Source of the DNA: Pseudomonadota bacterium
Lineage (GTDB): Bacteria > Pseudomonadota > Alphaproteobacteria > Acetobacterales > Acetobacteraceae
Length of the DNA stretch: 8,274 nucleotides
Reading direction: 5' to 3'
Assembly: GCA_021805485.1 (NCBI GenBank)
Contig: JAJZFF010000095.1
Span: 1-8,274 of the forward strand
Shown: positions 1-7,047 of the stretch, in pieces
How positions within the stretch are numbered: the stretch's first letter is position 1
How the letters are laid out: each line of letters opens with the position of its first letter
Translations under genes and position numbers: made by a program
The notes under the pieces: generated by a model
Seen by the model: the letters and a program-made list of their open reading frames with translations, nothing else
Databases searched by the model: none
Told to the model about the DNA's origin: nothing

Positions 1-1933
1 GCGTCCGCCCGCCGGAAGGCAGCGGCGCGACGGTGACGTAGTCCTGCTCGAACACGCTCTCCAGCACCTTGCCGATCTCGCGGCGCACCGATTGCGGCGT
101 GATGCCGTGCTCCTCGTTCCACGCCTGCTGCTTGGCGCGGCGCCGGTCCGTCTCCTCGATCGCCGCGCGCAGGCTGCGCGTCATCACGTCGGCATAGAGG
201 ATCACCCTGCCCTCGACATTGCGCGCGGCGCGGCCGATGGTCTGGATCAGCGAGGTCTGCGAGCGCAGGAAACCCTCCTTGTCGGCATCGAGAATGGCGA
301 CGAGCGCGCATTCGGGGATGTCCAGCCCCTCGCGCAGCAGATTGATGCCGATCAGCACGTCGAACACGCCGACGCGCAGGTCGCGGATGATCTCGATCCG
401 CTCCAGCGTGTCGATGTCGGAGTGCAGATAGCGCACCTTCACGCCCTGCTCGCCGAGATAGTCGGTGAGATCCTCGGCCATGCGCTTGGTCAGCGTCGTC
501 ACCAGAACGCGCGCGCCGGCGGCGGCGGCGGCGCGGCATTCGGCGAGCAGATCATCGACCTGGCGCTCCACCGGGCGCACCTCCACCATCGGGTCGATCA
601 GGCCGGTCGGGCGGATCACCTGCTCGGCGAAGGTTCCGCCGGTGCGCTCCATCTCCCACGGGCCGGGCGTGGCGGAGACGAAGATCGTTTCCGGGCGGAA
701 GCGCTCCCATTCCTCGAACTTGAGCGGGCGGTTGTCGATGCAGGAGGGCAGGCGGAAGCCGAATTCGGCGAGCACCGATTTGCGGTTGAAGTCGCCGCGA
801 TACATGCCGCCGATCTGCGGCACGGTGACGTGGCTTTCATCGACGACGAGCAGCGCGTTCTCCGGCAGGTACTCGAACAGGGTCGGCGGCGGATCGCCCG
901 GCGCGCGGCCGGTGAGATAGCGCGAGTAGTTCTCGATCCCCTTGCACGAGCCTGTGGTTTCCATCATTTCGATGTCGAACATTGTGCGCTGTTCGAGCCG
1001 CTGCGCCTCCAGCAGCTTGCCCTCGGCATTGAACTGCGCCAACCGCTCCTTGAGCTCGCGCTTGATGTCGCCCACCGCCTGCGCCAGCGTCGGGCGCGGC
1101 GTGACATAGTGGCTGTTGGCGTAGATGGTGATGGTCTCGAGCGAGGCCGTGCGCTCGCCGGTGAGGGGATCGAACTCGTCGATGGATTCGATCTCCTCGC
1201 CGAACAGGCTGATGCGCCAGGCGCGGTCCTCGTAGTGGCTGGGATGGATGTCCACCGTCTCGCCGCGCATGCGGAAGGCGCCGCGCTGGAAGGCGGTATC
1301 GTTGCGGCGATATTGCAGCTCGACCAGCGCGCGCGCGAGCTTGTCGCGATCGATGGTGCCGCCGCGTTCGAGTTTCACCACCATCTTGGCGTAGGTCTCG
1401 ACCGAGCCGATGCCGTAGATGCAGGAGACGGAGGCGACGATGACGGTATCGTTGCGTTCCAGCAGCGCCTGCGTGGCGGCGTGGCGCATGCGGTCGATGG
1501 CCTCGTTGATCTGCGCGTCCTTCTCGATATAGGTGTCGGTGCGCGGCACGTAGGCTTCCGGCTGGTAGTAGTCGTAGTAGGAGACGAAATACTCCACTGC
1601 GTTCTCCGGGAAGAACGCTTTCATCTCGCCGTAGAGCTGCGCCGCCAGGGTCTTGTTCGGCGCCAGGATCAGGGTCGGGCGCTGCACCGCCTCGATCACC
1701 TTGGCCATGGTGAAGGTCTTGCCCGAACCGGTGACGCCGAGCAGCACCTGGTCGCGCTCGTTGCGGGCGAGCCCGGCGAGCAGGTCGCGGATCGCGCCCG
1801 GCTGATCCCCGCTCGGCGCGTAGGGCGAGACCACCTTGAGCGGGCGCAGCGTCGGGCGGACCGCCTGGCGCACCGGGGTGAACAGGGCCGGGTGCGGGCG
1901 GAGCTCGGCCGGCGGTGCGGCGGCGTGCGACAT
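1..1933 (-). CDS. uvrB: UvrABC system protein B (excinuclease ABC subunit B), 3' end cut by window edge
   Basis: DNA-damage-verifying helicase-like subunit of nucleotide excision repair. It is loaded by UvrA, opens DNA at the lesion and recruits UvrC. The visible 644 residues carry the diagnostic series: Walker A GVTGSGKT (66-73, K72); the aromatic beta-hairpin region [10 protein letters not shown] (119-128), which clamps damaged DNA; Walker B DESH (365-368); helicase motif V region with [13 protein letters not shown]; and motif [11 protein letters not shown] (564-572). These are followed by [16 protein letters not shown] and the HGITP segment. The window edge falls in the linker before the UVR (UvrC-binding) motif, so that end cannot be judged. 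The ATG at 1931-1933 is preceded by AAGGAGTT with 6-base spacing. A short Ala/Pro-rich N-terminal extension precedes the usual UvrB start region. It follows the racemase-family gene by 40 bases on the same strand. No GAAC-N7-GTTC SOS box was seen upstream. Confidence 0.98.
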   Translation of the reverse strand, partial: MSHAAAPPAELRPHPALFTPVRQAVRPTLRPLKVVSPYAPSGDQPGAIRDLLAGLARNERDQVLLGVTGSGKTFTMAKVIEAVQRPTLILAPNKTLAAQLYGEMKAFFPENAVEYFVSYYDYYQPEAYVPRTDTYIEKDAQINEAIDRMRHAATQALLERNDTVIVASVSCIYGIGSVETYAKMVVKLERGGTIDRDKLARALVELQYRRNDTAFQRGAFRMRGETVDIHPSHYEDRAWRISLFGEEIESIDEFDPLTGERTASLETITIYANSHYVTPRPTLAQAVGDIKRELKERLAQFNAEGKLLEAQRLEQRTMFDIEMMETTGSCKGIENYSRYLTGRAPGDPPPTLFEYLPENALLVVDESHVTVPQIGGMYRGDFNRKSVLAEFGFRLPSCIDNRPLKFEEWERFRPETIFVSATPGPWEMERTGGTFAEQVIRPTGLIDPMVEVRPVERQVDDLLAECRAAAAAGARVLVTTLTKRMAEDLTDYLGEQGVKVRYLHSDIDTLERIEIIRDLRVGVFDVLIGINLLREGLDIPECALVAILDADKEGFLRSQTSLIQTIGRAARNVEGRVILYADVMTRSLRAAIEETDRRRAKQQAWNEEHGITPQSVRREIGKVLESVFEQDYVTVAPLPSGGRT

Positions 1934-1937
1934 GGCG

Positions 1938-1945
1938 AACTCCTT
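1938..1945 (-). promoter_or_regulatory. Ribosome binding site of uvrB
   Basis: AAGGAGTT on the minus strand, ending 4 to 6 bases before the ATG at 1933-1931. It is a near-ideal anti-16S match and fixes the uvrB start. It lies in the 40-base gap after the upstream gene's stop, so uvrB can be translated independently even if co-transcribed. Confidence 0.75.
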
Positions 1946-1973
1946 GCGGGTGGCGTGATCCGCGCTGCCGGGG

Positions 1974-3059
1974 TCAGCCGCCGAAGCGCCGGATCGCCTC
2001 GGGATCGAAGGCGAAGCCCCAGCCCGGCCGGTCCGGCACGATGGCGTTGCCGTTGCCGTCGAGTTCGATGCGCTCGCGATAGATCGGCTCGAACCAGGGC
2101 ATGTGCTCCAGGAACATCGCGTTCGGCAGCGCGGCGAGCAGGGAGAGGCTCATTTCGCTGAACAGATGCGAGGAGAGCGGGATGTCGAAGGCCTCGGCGA
2201 GGTGGCCGGCCTTGATGAAGTCCGCCGGCCCGCCCATGCGCTGCAGGTCCGGCATCAGGATGTCGGCCGAGCGCCGGCGCAGCATGTCGAGGATGCCCTG
2301 GTGCGTGTGCTCGGTCTCGCCCGAGGCGATCGGCGTATCCAGCGCGGCGGCGATGGCGGCCTCGCCGTCATGGTCCCAGTACGGCACCGGCTCCTCGAAC
2401 CAGGCGAGGCCGAACTCCTCCAGCCGCCGGCCGAGGCGGATCGCCTGCGGCACCGTCATCTGCTGGTTGGCGTCCGCCATCAGCTTGATGTCCGGGCCGA
2501 TCGCCGCGCGCACGGCGCGGACGCGGGCGATGTCCTCGTCCGCATCCGGCTTGCCGAGGCGCATCTTCATCGCCTTGAACCCCTGCGCGAGAAACGCCGC
2601 CGCCTCCGCTTGCAGTTCGTCGATGCTCGAGGAGAGCCACATGCCGCCCGAGGCATAGGCCGGCACCGCGTCGTGGCAGGCGCCGAGCAGCCGGGCGACG
2701 TTCAGCCCCGCCTGCTTGCCGCGCAGGTCCCACAGCGCGGTCTCGATCGCGGCCAGGCCGAGGATGGAGACGCCCTTGTGGCCGAGGAAATTGATCTCCT
2801 TCCACACCCGCGCGCGGAAGGCGCCCGAGCGCGTCGGGTCGAGCCCGACCACCAGCGGCTCCAGGCTCCGGACCATGGCGTGGATCACGTCCAGCCGGCG
2901 GTCGTTGATGGAAAAGACCAGGCCCTCGCCGACCAGGCCGGCGTCGGTCTCGAGGAAGACCAGCACGCAGTCGGCGGAGCGGATCTCGAAGATCGCGCTC
3001 AGGATCGGCTTCGGCAGGGGCAGATGCACGACGGTGGTGCGAAGGCGGGTGATCCGCAT
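1974..3059 (-). CDS. Mandelate racemase/muconate lactonizing enzyme family protein (enolase superfamily, MR subgroup; probable acid-sugar dehydratase or racemase)
   Basis: A 361-residue enzyme with the two-domain enolase-superfamily plan: N-terminal capping domain (about 1-125) and a TIM-barrel domain. Enzymes of this family abstract the proton alpha to a carboxylate bound to Mg2+. Visible catalytic set: K165-M-R167 at the end of the second barrel strand (the KxK/KxR motif); metal ligands D196 (MADAN), E222 (FEEP) and E248 (GETE); the D271-H298 general base dyad (MPDLQ, SSHLF); and E318 (FLEHM). Spacing is within one residue of mandelate racemase numbering (K164/K166, D195, E221, E247, D270/H297, E317). 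This places it in the MR subgroup, many of whose members dehydrate sugar acids (family knowledge). The substrate cannot be read from sequence, and Arg in place of the second Lys argues against true mandelate racemase. GGAGAA sits 6 bases before the ATG. It lies 54 bases after the HNH-like gene and 40 bases before uvrB, with no sugar transporter or regulator nearby in the window. Confidence 0.92.
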   Translation of the reverse strand: MRITRLRTTVVHLPLPKPILSAIFEIRSADCVLVFLETDAGLVGEGLVFSINDRRLDVIHAMVRSLEPLVVGLDPTRSGAFRARVWKEINFLGHKGVSILGLAAIETALWDLRGKQAGLNVARLLGACHDAVPAYASGGMWLSSSIDELQAEAAAFLAQGFKAMKMRLGKPDADEDIARVRAVRAAIGPDIKLMADANQQMTVPQAIRLGRRLEEFGLAWFEEPVPYWDHDGEAAIAAALDTPIASGETEHTHQGILDMLRRRSADILMPDLQRMGGPADFIKAGHLAEAFDIPLSSHLFSEMSLSLLAALPNAMFLEHMPWFEPIYRERIELDGNGNAIVPDRPGWGFAFDPEAIRRFGG

Positions 3060-3113
3060 CGGGCGTTCTCCGGTGGCACGGGCGGCCAGGAGTAGCCCAA
3101 TTCCGGACCGGCG

Positions 3114-3740
3114 TCAGCGGGTCCAGCCGCCGCCGTAGCCGTAGCTGTGGGCGTAGGCGCTGCCGGCGATCTCCGGCGGCGGCGGATGGCGGCGATAGGC
3201 GCGCACCCAGTCGCTGGCGATGGCGCGCTGCGCCTCGGCCAGGCCCATGCGGCCCTGGCAGACCAGATCATGCAGCCAGAGCTCGAGATCGTCCTTGCGC
3301 GCGGCGTCCCATCCGCCCGCCGCGTGCCGCGGCTGCGGCCAGAGATTGCGCGGGTCCGTGGGCGAGCCGCCGAGGGAGAGCGGGATCAGATGATCCTCCT
3401 CGTAGTGGCCGAGGCGGCGGTCCGGATAGCCGTATTCGCCGATCTGGCGGCGCTTCAGCGCCTCCGTATAGGGCTGCGGCGGGCGGATGGCGCGGGTCCA
3501 GCCGGTCCGGCAGATGGTGGCGTGGATGTTCGCCTGGGTGACGGTAGGGTCGATCGCGCCGGGCGTCAGCGTCGGGTCCGGCCGCAGCCGCTCCGCCGCC
3601 GCGACCGGGGCCCGTGCATCCGCGACTCCACCTGCGTCCTCGGGCCACGGATCCTGCGCCAGCGCCGCGCCGCTGGCGGCGAGCGTCAGGCCTGCCGCCA
3701 GGATCGAGACCGCCGCGCGCCAACGGCTACCGCACCGCAT
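3114..3740 (-). CDS. Secreted protein with HNH-nuclease-like motif, function unknown
   Basis: A 208-residue protein from the preferred ATG. Residues 1-28 form a Sec signal peptide (RWR, hydrophobic AAVSILAAGLTLAASGA, likely cleavage after ALA). The mature part has C77 (ATICRTGW), a YTEALK segment (91-96), then the core YEEDHLIPLSLGG (113-125) followed by PTDPRNLWPQP (127-137). It then has RKDDLELWLHDLVC ending at C161, and AQRAIASDW. D116-H117 and N132 match the first half of an HNH fold (DH...P...GG...NL), but the usual zinc-binding cysteine pairs and clear final His are absent. C77 and C161 could form a disulfide. I recognise this as a conserved exported proteobacterial family usually left hypothetical or called HNH-like; nuclease activity is inference. 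The tail is Gly/Tyr-rich (AHSYGYGGGWTR). A GTG at 3755 would add 5 residues, but GGAGAGGA just before the ATG at 3740 favours the shorter form. Confidence 0.82.
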   Translation of the reverse strand: MRCGSRWRAAVSILAAGLTLAASGAALAQDPWPEDAGGVADARAPVAAAERLRPDPTLTPGAIDPTVTQANIHATICRTGWTRAIRPPQPYTEALKRRQIGEYGYPDRRLGHYEEDHLIPLSLGGSPTDPRNLWPQPRHAAGGWDAARKDDLELWLHDLVCQGRMGLAEAQRAIASDWVRAYRRHPPPPEIAGSAYAHSYGYGGGWTR

Positions 3741-3744
3741 GCCG

Positions 3745-3752
3745 TCCTCTCC
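3745..3752 (-). promoter_or_regulatory. Ribosome binding site deciding the start of the HNH-like gene
   Basis: GGAGAGGA on the minus strand, 4 to 8 bases before the ATG at 3740-3738. It lies inside the coding part of the longer GTG-started frame (3755), so the ATG start is the better choice. Confidence 0.6.
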
Positions 3753-3824
3753 CACGTCCGGACCGCGGCGACTCTCGGCCAGCCGGGTTAACCGAAGCTG
3801 AATCCCCCGTCGCTTAATCCCGCC

Positions 3825-4253
3825 TCAGGGATGGTTCCAGACGACGTGGCCGTGGAACTCGGTCTCGCACTCCGGCGTGCGCACGGTGAAGGCGAGCCGC
3901 CCGCCGATCACCTTGCCATCCAGCACCGCCTTGCCGTCGGCGGCGTGGAGCGTGCCGTCCGGCTGCAACGGCGCGGCCAGGACCAGGCTCGGCTGATAGG
4001 GAAAGACCAGCGCCGCATCGCCGATATCGACCACGCCATAGCGCGAGGCCGGGCAGGCGGCGGCGCTGCCATGCACCAGCCGCGCCCGGCCCTGGTAGCT
4101 GCCGTCGTAGCTGCGCGGCGAGACCGCGCGCGCATCCGCCGCCCGGGCCGGCGCCGCCGGCGCTTCGGCCGCCCGGACCGCCACCACCTGGGTTGCCGCG
4201 ACCACGCCGGGCACCGCCAGCGCCGCCAGCAGCACCCATCCATGCCTGCCCAT
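3825..4253 (-). CDS. Small secreted protein of unknown function
   Basis: A 142-residue protein from the preferred ATG. An N-terminal export signal is visible (MGRHGW, hydrophobic VLLAALAVPGVVAATQVVAV, cleavage probably near AVRA or AEA at 26-31), then an Ala/Pro-rich stretch. The mature domain begins SYDGSYQGRARLVHG (49-62). It has two cysteines, C67 (AAACPAS) and C129 (RTPECET), likely to pair in the periplasm, and alternating short strands with LQPDGTL and GKVIGGRLAFTV. This DGSYxG...C...DG...GG.L pattern is one I associate with small beta-rich exported alphaproteobacterial proteins of no known role. Start choice: the ATG at 4253 has GGAGGG at 7-base spacing. The ATG at 4259 is too close to that site. 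One at 4280 (MERKPEG...) has only a weak GGGGAA and would lie 13 bases after the upstream stop. It sits just downstream of the WxxGxW lipoprotein, suggesting co-expression. Confidence 0.78.
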   Translation of the reverse strand: MGRHGWVLLAALAVPGVVAATQVVAVRAAEAPAAPARAADARAVSPRSYDGSYQGRARLVHGSAAACPASRYGVVDIGDAALVFPYQPSLVLAAPLQPDGTLHAADGKAVLDGKVIGGRLAFTVRTPECETEFHGHVVWNHP

Positions 4254-4260
4254 CGTCATG

Positions 4261-4266
4261 CCCTCC
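4261..4266 (-). promoter_or_regulatory. Ribosome binding site deciding the start of the small secreted protein
   Basis: GGAGGG on the minus strand, 7 bases from the ATG at 4253-4251. Two earlier in-frame ATGs (4280, 4259) have poor or too-close sites. Confidence 0.5.
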
Positions 4267-4293
4267 GGCTTGCGCTCCATGGTCGTTCCCCGC

Positions 4294-4629
4294 CTACTGC
4301 CAATGGCCCGGCAGCCAGGACCAGGTATCGCCCTTCTTCTCCCAGTAGCCGTCCTGCCACATCGTCCCATGGCCGGCACGCGTCACCCAGGCGCCGGCCT
4401 GCCAGGTGTAGGTGGTGCCGGACCACTCCCAATGACCCGGCTCCCAGATCAGCGGCGCCTCGGACACGGGCGGCTTCGGCAGCGTCTCCGGCCGCACCGG
4501 CGGCACCGGCGGATAGGGCAGGGCCGCCGGGGGCGCGTTGACGCAGCCCGAAAGCACCAGCCCCACGGCCAGCGTGGCCGCTGCGCGTCGCAAGCTTCGC
4601 CCGTTGGCTGATCCCACTGTCATCCCCAC
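4294..4629 (-). CDS. Lipoprotein with four WxxGxW repeats
   Basis: A 111-residue predicted lipoprotein. The signal peptide has a basic n-region (RSLRR), a hydrophobic stretch and the lipobox L26-S27-G28-C29; the +2 residue is Val, so outer-membrane sorting is expected. After a Pro-rich linker (about 33-59) come four copies of W-x-x-G-x-W: W62-W67 (WEPGHW), W76-W81 (WQAGAW), W91-W96 (WQDGYW) and W105-W110 (WLPGHW), at 14-15 residue spacing, ending one residue before the stop. This matches the WxxGxW/YXWQPGHW repeat family of short proteobacterial envelope proteins, whose function is not established. The start is GTG at 4629 with AGGAG 5 bases upstream; an ATG two codons on (4623) has 11-base spacing and is a fair alternative. 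It is divergent from the PLD-family lipoprotein and directly upstream of a small secreted protein on the same strand. Confidence 0.88.
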   Translation of the reverse strand: MGMTVGSANGRSLRRAAATLAVGLVLSGCVNAPPAALPYPPVPPVRPETLPKPPVSEAPLIWEPGHWEWSGTTYTWQAGAWVTRAGHGTMWQDGYWEKKGDTWSWLPGHWQ

Positions 4630-4662
4630 TTCTACTCCTGGCGTTCCGCCGCAATGGCTCCA

Positions 4663-4680
4663 TAGTCTGCCATCAGACTA
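4663..4680. promoter_or_regulatory. Perfect inverted repeat between divergent lipoprotein genes
   Basis: TAGTCTG-CCAT-CAGACTA: perfect 7-bp arms around a 4-base centre. It lies 33 bases upstream of the WxxGxW lipoprotein start and 30 bases upstream of the preferred start of the PLD-family gene. Its position in the only divergent promoter region here makes it a candidate operator serving one or both genes. A short stem-loop in a leader transcript is the alternative. It is less GC-rich than its surroundings. No known regulator motif was recognised. Confidence 0.45.
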
Positions 4681-4710
4681 GGCATGTTCGGGGGGACTTG
4701 CGAGGGGGCT

Positions 4711-6075
4711 ATGTCAAGGCATGAACACGGCCGCGTGCGCTGCGCGGCGGCGGCACTTCCAGTCGGACCGGGCCGCGCCCCGCGGCGCCTGCCGGCATCT
4801 CTGTTCACAGCTCTTCTGGCCGCGGCGCTGCTCGCCATCGCCCCGCTGGGCGGCTGCGCGACGCTGCCGGTCGTCGATACCAGCGGGCTCGCCGCCGCCG
4901 GCCCGGGGGGCGAGACGCAGGCGCTGCGCCGCGAGGGCGAGCGCGCCGCCGGCGAGCATTTCTACTCCGGCAACTCGGTGCAGCTGCTGGCCAATGGCGA
5001 GCCGACCTACGCGGCGATGACCGAGGCGATCCTGGGCGCCCGCCGCCGCATCGACATCGAGAGCTACGAGTTCGACCCCGACCCGAAATGGCGCCTGGTG
5101 GATCTGCTGGTGCAGAAGCGCCGCGAGGGCGTGGTGGTGAACATCCTCTACGACGCCTGGGGCTCGTCGAACGTGCCGGCGGCGCTGTTCGACCGGCTGC
5201 GCGCCGCCGGGGCCAACGTGCTCGAATACAACCCGCTGCGGCCGAGCGCGCGGGTGGCGCTGGATCTCAACCGCCGCGACCACCGCAAGCTGTTCGTCGT
5301 CGATGCGCGGGTGGTGATCACCGGCGGGGTGAACATCTCGCCGGTCTATTTCAACCACTCCAACCCGGCGCAGACCGATCCGGAGCTCATGGCCTGGCGC
5401 GATACCGACGTGCGCATCGAGGGCCCGGTGGCGGCGCGGTTCGAGGCGCTGTTCATGGAGGAGTGGCACGGGCAGAACGGCCCGCCGATCCCGCCGCCGC
5501 CGCCGACCCCCGGCGCGCTCTATGGCGGCGCCATGGTCGCCGCGGTGGACGGGGCGCCGGTGCGCGACCATCCGCAGATCTACGAGGCGCTGCTCGTCGC
5601 CATCGCCATGGCGCAGCACAGCGTGCACCTGACCACCGGCTTCTTCGTGCCGACGCCGCAACTCGTGCACGCGCTCGAGCGCGCCGCGCGGCGTGGCGTC
5701 GATGTCGCCGTGGTGCTGCCGGCGCACAGCACCAGCTCCTTCGCCATCGAGGCGGGGCGCGCCTATTACGAGGATCTGATGGAGGCCGGGGTGCGCATCT
5801 ACGAGCGCCAGGGCGCCGTGCTGCACGCCAAGACGGCGGTGATCGACGGCCTCTGGTCCACCGTCGGCTCCTCGAACCTGGATTGGCGCAGCGTCGTGTT
5901 CAACAACGAGCTCAGCGCGATCATCCTCGATTCCGGCTTCGCGCAGCGGCTGGAGGCGATGTTCGAATACGACGTCGCCCATTCGACACGCGTGGATCCC
6001 GCCAGCTGGGCGCGGCGGCCGCTGTTCGAGAAGCTGCAGGAGTGGCAGGCGCGCGCGGTGGAGGTGCTGCTCTGA
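4711..6075 (+). CDS. Phospholipase D/cardiolipin synthase family lipoprotein
   Basis: A 454-residue two-HKD enzyme of the PLD superfamily, which transfers or hydrolyses phosphatidyl groups through a covalent phospho-histidine. HKD1 is H191-R-K193-LFVV-D198 followed by GGVN (205-208). HKD2 is H372-A-K374-TAVI-D379 followed by GSSN (386-389). Both are intact, and the domain layout (about 96-250 and 285-430) fits bacterial cardiolipin synthases, closest in feel to the ClsC type because the long N-terminal membrane hairpin is absent. Instead there is a basic n-region, a hydrophobic segment (32-45) and a lipobox-like L46-G-G-C49 followed by Ala, suggesting an outer-membrane-anchored periplasmic enzyme (inference; Gly at -2 is tolerated but not ideal). 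A proline run (PPIPPPPPTP, 258-267) links the halves. Start: ATG at 4711 has GAGGGG just upstream; an ATG at 4684 would add 9 residues with no good site. It converges on the ArsR-methyltransferase gene with 6 bases between stops. Confidence 0.93.
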   Translation: MSRHEHGRVRCAAAALPVGPGRAPRRLPASLFTALLAAALLAIAPLGGCATLPVVDTSGLAAAGPGGETQALRREGERAAGEHFYSGNSVQLLANGEPTYAAMTEAILGARRRIDIESYEFDPDPKWRLVDLLVQKRREGVVVNILYDAWGSSNVPAALFDRLRAAGANVLEYNPLRPSARVALDLNRRDHRKLFVVDARVVITGGVNISPVYFNHSNPAQTDPELMAWRDTDVRIEGPVAARFEALFMEEWHGQNGPPIPPPPPTPGALYGGAMVAAVDGAPVRDHPQIYEALLVAIAMAQHSVHLTTGFFVPTPQLVHALERAARRGVDVAVVLPAHSTSSFAIEAGRAYYEDLMEAGVRIYERQGAVLHAKTAVIDGLWSTVGSSNLDWRSVVFNNELSAIILDSGFAQRLEAMFEYDVAHSTRVDPASWARRPLFEKLQEWQARAVEVLL

Positions 6076-6081
6076 GCGCGG

Positions 6082-7035
6082 TCAGGCGGCGAGCGCGGCG
6101 GCGGCGCGCAGCCCGTGCCAGAGGCGGACCTCGAGCGGCCCGGCGACGATGATGGGCGGAAACGCGTTGAGGCCGGAGGCGGCGAACAGGCGGCGCAGGG
6201 CCTCGTCCTCGAAGCCGGGCCAGCGATGGGCGAGGCGGTCGACGACGTCGGCGCGCTGGTGACGGGCGAGATCGACGACGATGAGTTCCCCGCCCGGGCG
6301 CAGCACCCGCGCCGCCTCGGCGATGGCGCCGGCGGGGTCCTCGGCATAGTGCAGCACCATCTGCAGCACGGCGAGGTCGAAGGCGGCGTCGGCGAAGGGG
6401 AGGCGGTACATGTCCGCCTGGCGCACGGAGCAATGGCCGAGCGAGGCGCCGTTGAGACCGGGACGGGCGATCCGGTCGCGGGCCAGGGCCAGCATCGCCC
6501 GGCTGGCATCGACGCCGACTCCGGCGCGGACATGCGGGGCGAGCACTTCGAGCAGCCGTCCGGTGCCGGTGCCGATGTCGAGCACGGCGCCGATCGGGCC
6601 GGCGGGCAGCAGATCGAGCAGCGCCGCCTCGACCGCGGCGGCCGGCAGATCCAGCGCGCGCATCTCGTCCCAGTCCGCGCCCTGGTGGCGGAAGCGTTCG
6701 GAGGCGACGCGGGCGCGCTCGGCGAGGACGCGCGCGCCCTGGCGCCGATCGGCGGCGAGGGTGGGCTCGTCCTCCGGCAGGCGGGCGAGCAGGTCGCGCA
6801 CCAGGCTGCCGGCCTCGCCGCCGGCGAGGCTGAACCAGACATTGGCGCCCTCGCGCGTGCGTTCGAGCAGCCCGGCCTCGCACAGCAGGCGCAGATGCCG
6901 CGACAGGCGTGGCTGGGACTGGCCGAGGATCTCGGTGAGGTCGAGGACGCAGAAGGCGCCGCGGGCGGCGAGCGCGAGCAGGCGCAGCCGGGTCGGCTCG
7001 GCGGCGGCGCGCAGCGCGGTGAGCAGGCGGTTCAT
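6082..7035 (-). CDS. ArsR-family transcriptional regulator fused to a class I SAM-dependent methyltransferase
   Basis: A 317-residue fusion. Residues 1-70 are an ArsR/SmtB winged helix (EPTRLRLL; helix-turn-helix DLTEILGQSQPRLSRHLRLL, about 32-51; wing LERTREGANVWFSL). The metal-binding ELCVCDL signature of metal sensors is replaced by AFCVLDL, so metal sensing is unlikely. Residues about 115-290 are a Rossmann methyltransferase: motif I VLDIGTGTGRL (151-161), acidic post-I GVDASRAML (174-182), motif II FDLAVLQMVLHYAED (219-233) and VLRPGGELIVVDL (244-256). Such fusions are known in proteobacteria, often near methionine/SAM-cycle genes such as metF. No such gene is in this window, so its target is open. 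A role in sensing SAM or S-adenosylhomocysteine is inference. The ATG is preceded by GGGAGG, and a 22-bp palindrome lies just upstream, suggesting autoregulation. It lies 41 bases downstream of the acetyltransferase gene. Confidence 0.93.
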   Translation of the reverse strand: MNRLLTALRAAAEPTRLRLLALAARGAFCVLDLTEILGQSQPRLSRHLRLLCEAGLLERTREGANVWFSLAGGEAGSLVRDLLARLPEDEPTLAADRRQGARVLAERARVASERFRHQGADWDEMRALDLPAAAVEAALLDLLPAGPIGAVLDIGTGTGRLLEVLAPHVRAGVGVDASRAMLALARDRIARPGLNGASLGHCSVRQADMYRLPFADAAFDLAVLQMVLHYAEDPAGAIAEAARVLRPGGELIVVDLARHQRADVVDRLAHRWPGFEDEALRRLFAASGLNAFPPIIVAGPLEVRLWHGLRAAAALAA

Positions 7036-7047
7036 GCGCCTCCCTAT

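Noticed and set aside
521..536. Repeated GGC triplets that look like a microsatellite
   Set aside because: They encode an alanine run in uvrB and reflect GC-rich alanine codons, not an independent repeat element.
92..2161. 689-residue plus-strand open frame opposite uvrB
   Set aside because: Exact antisense of a clearly identified uvrB. Its His/Arg/Asp-rich composition is the usual shadow of GC-rich codons, and no domain is recognisable.
2103..3095. 330-residue plus-strand open frame opposite the racemase-family gene
   Set aside because: Antisense shadow of a gene with a complete catalytic residue set; no family motifs of its own.
3060..3113. Possible terminator between the HNH-like gene and the racemase-family gene
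   Set aside because: No stable stem followed by a T-tract on the minus strand; only short GC complementarities.
3786..3793. GGTTAACC palindrome upstream of the HNH-like gene
   Set aside because: Only 8 bp, with no further symmetry on either side and no adjacent promoter boxes; expected by chance.
4714..5982. 422-residue minus-strand open frame opposite the PLD-family gene
   Set aside because: Antisense shadow of a gene with two intact HKD motifs; composition is Arg/His/Gly-rich and without structure.
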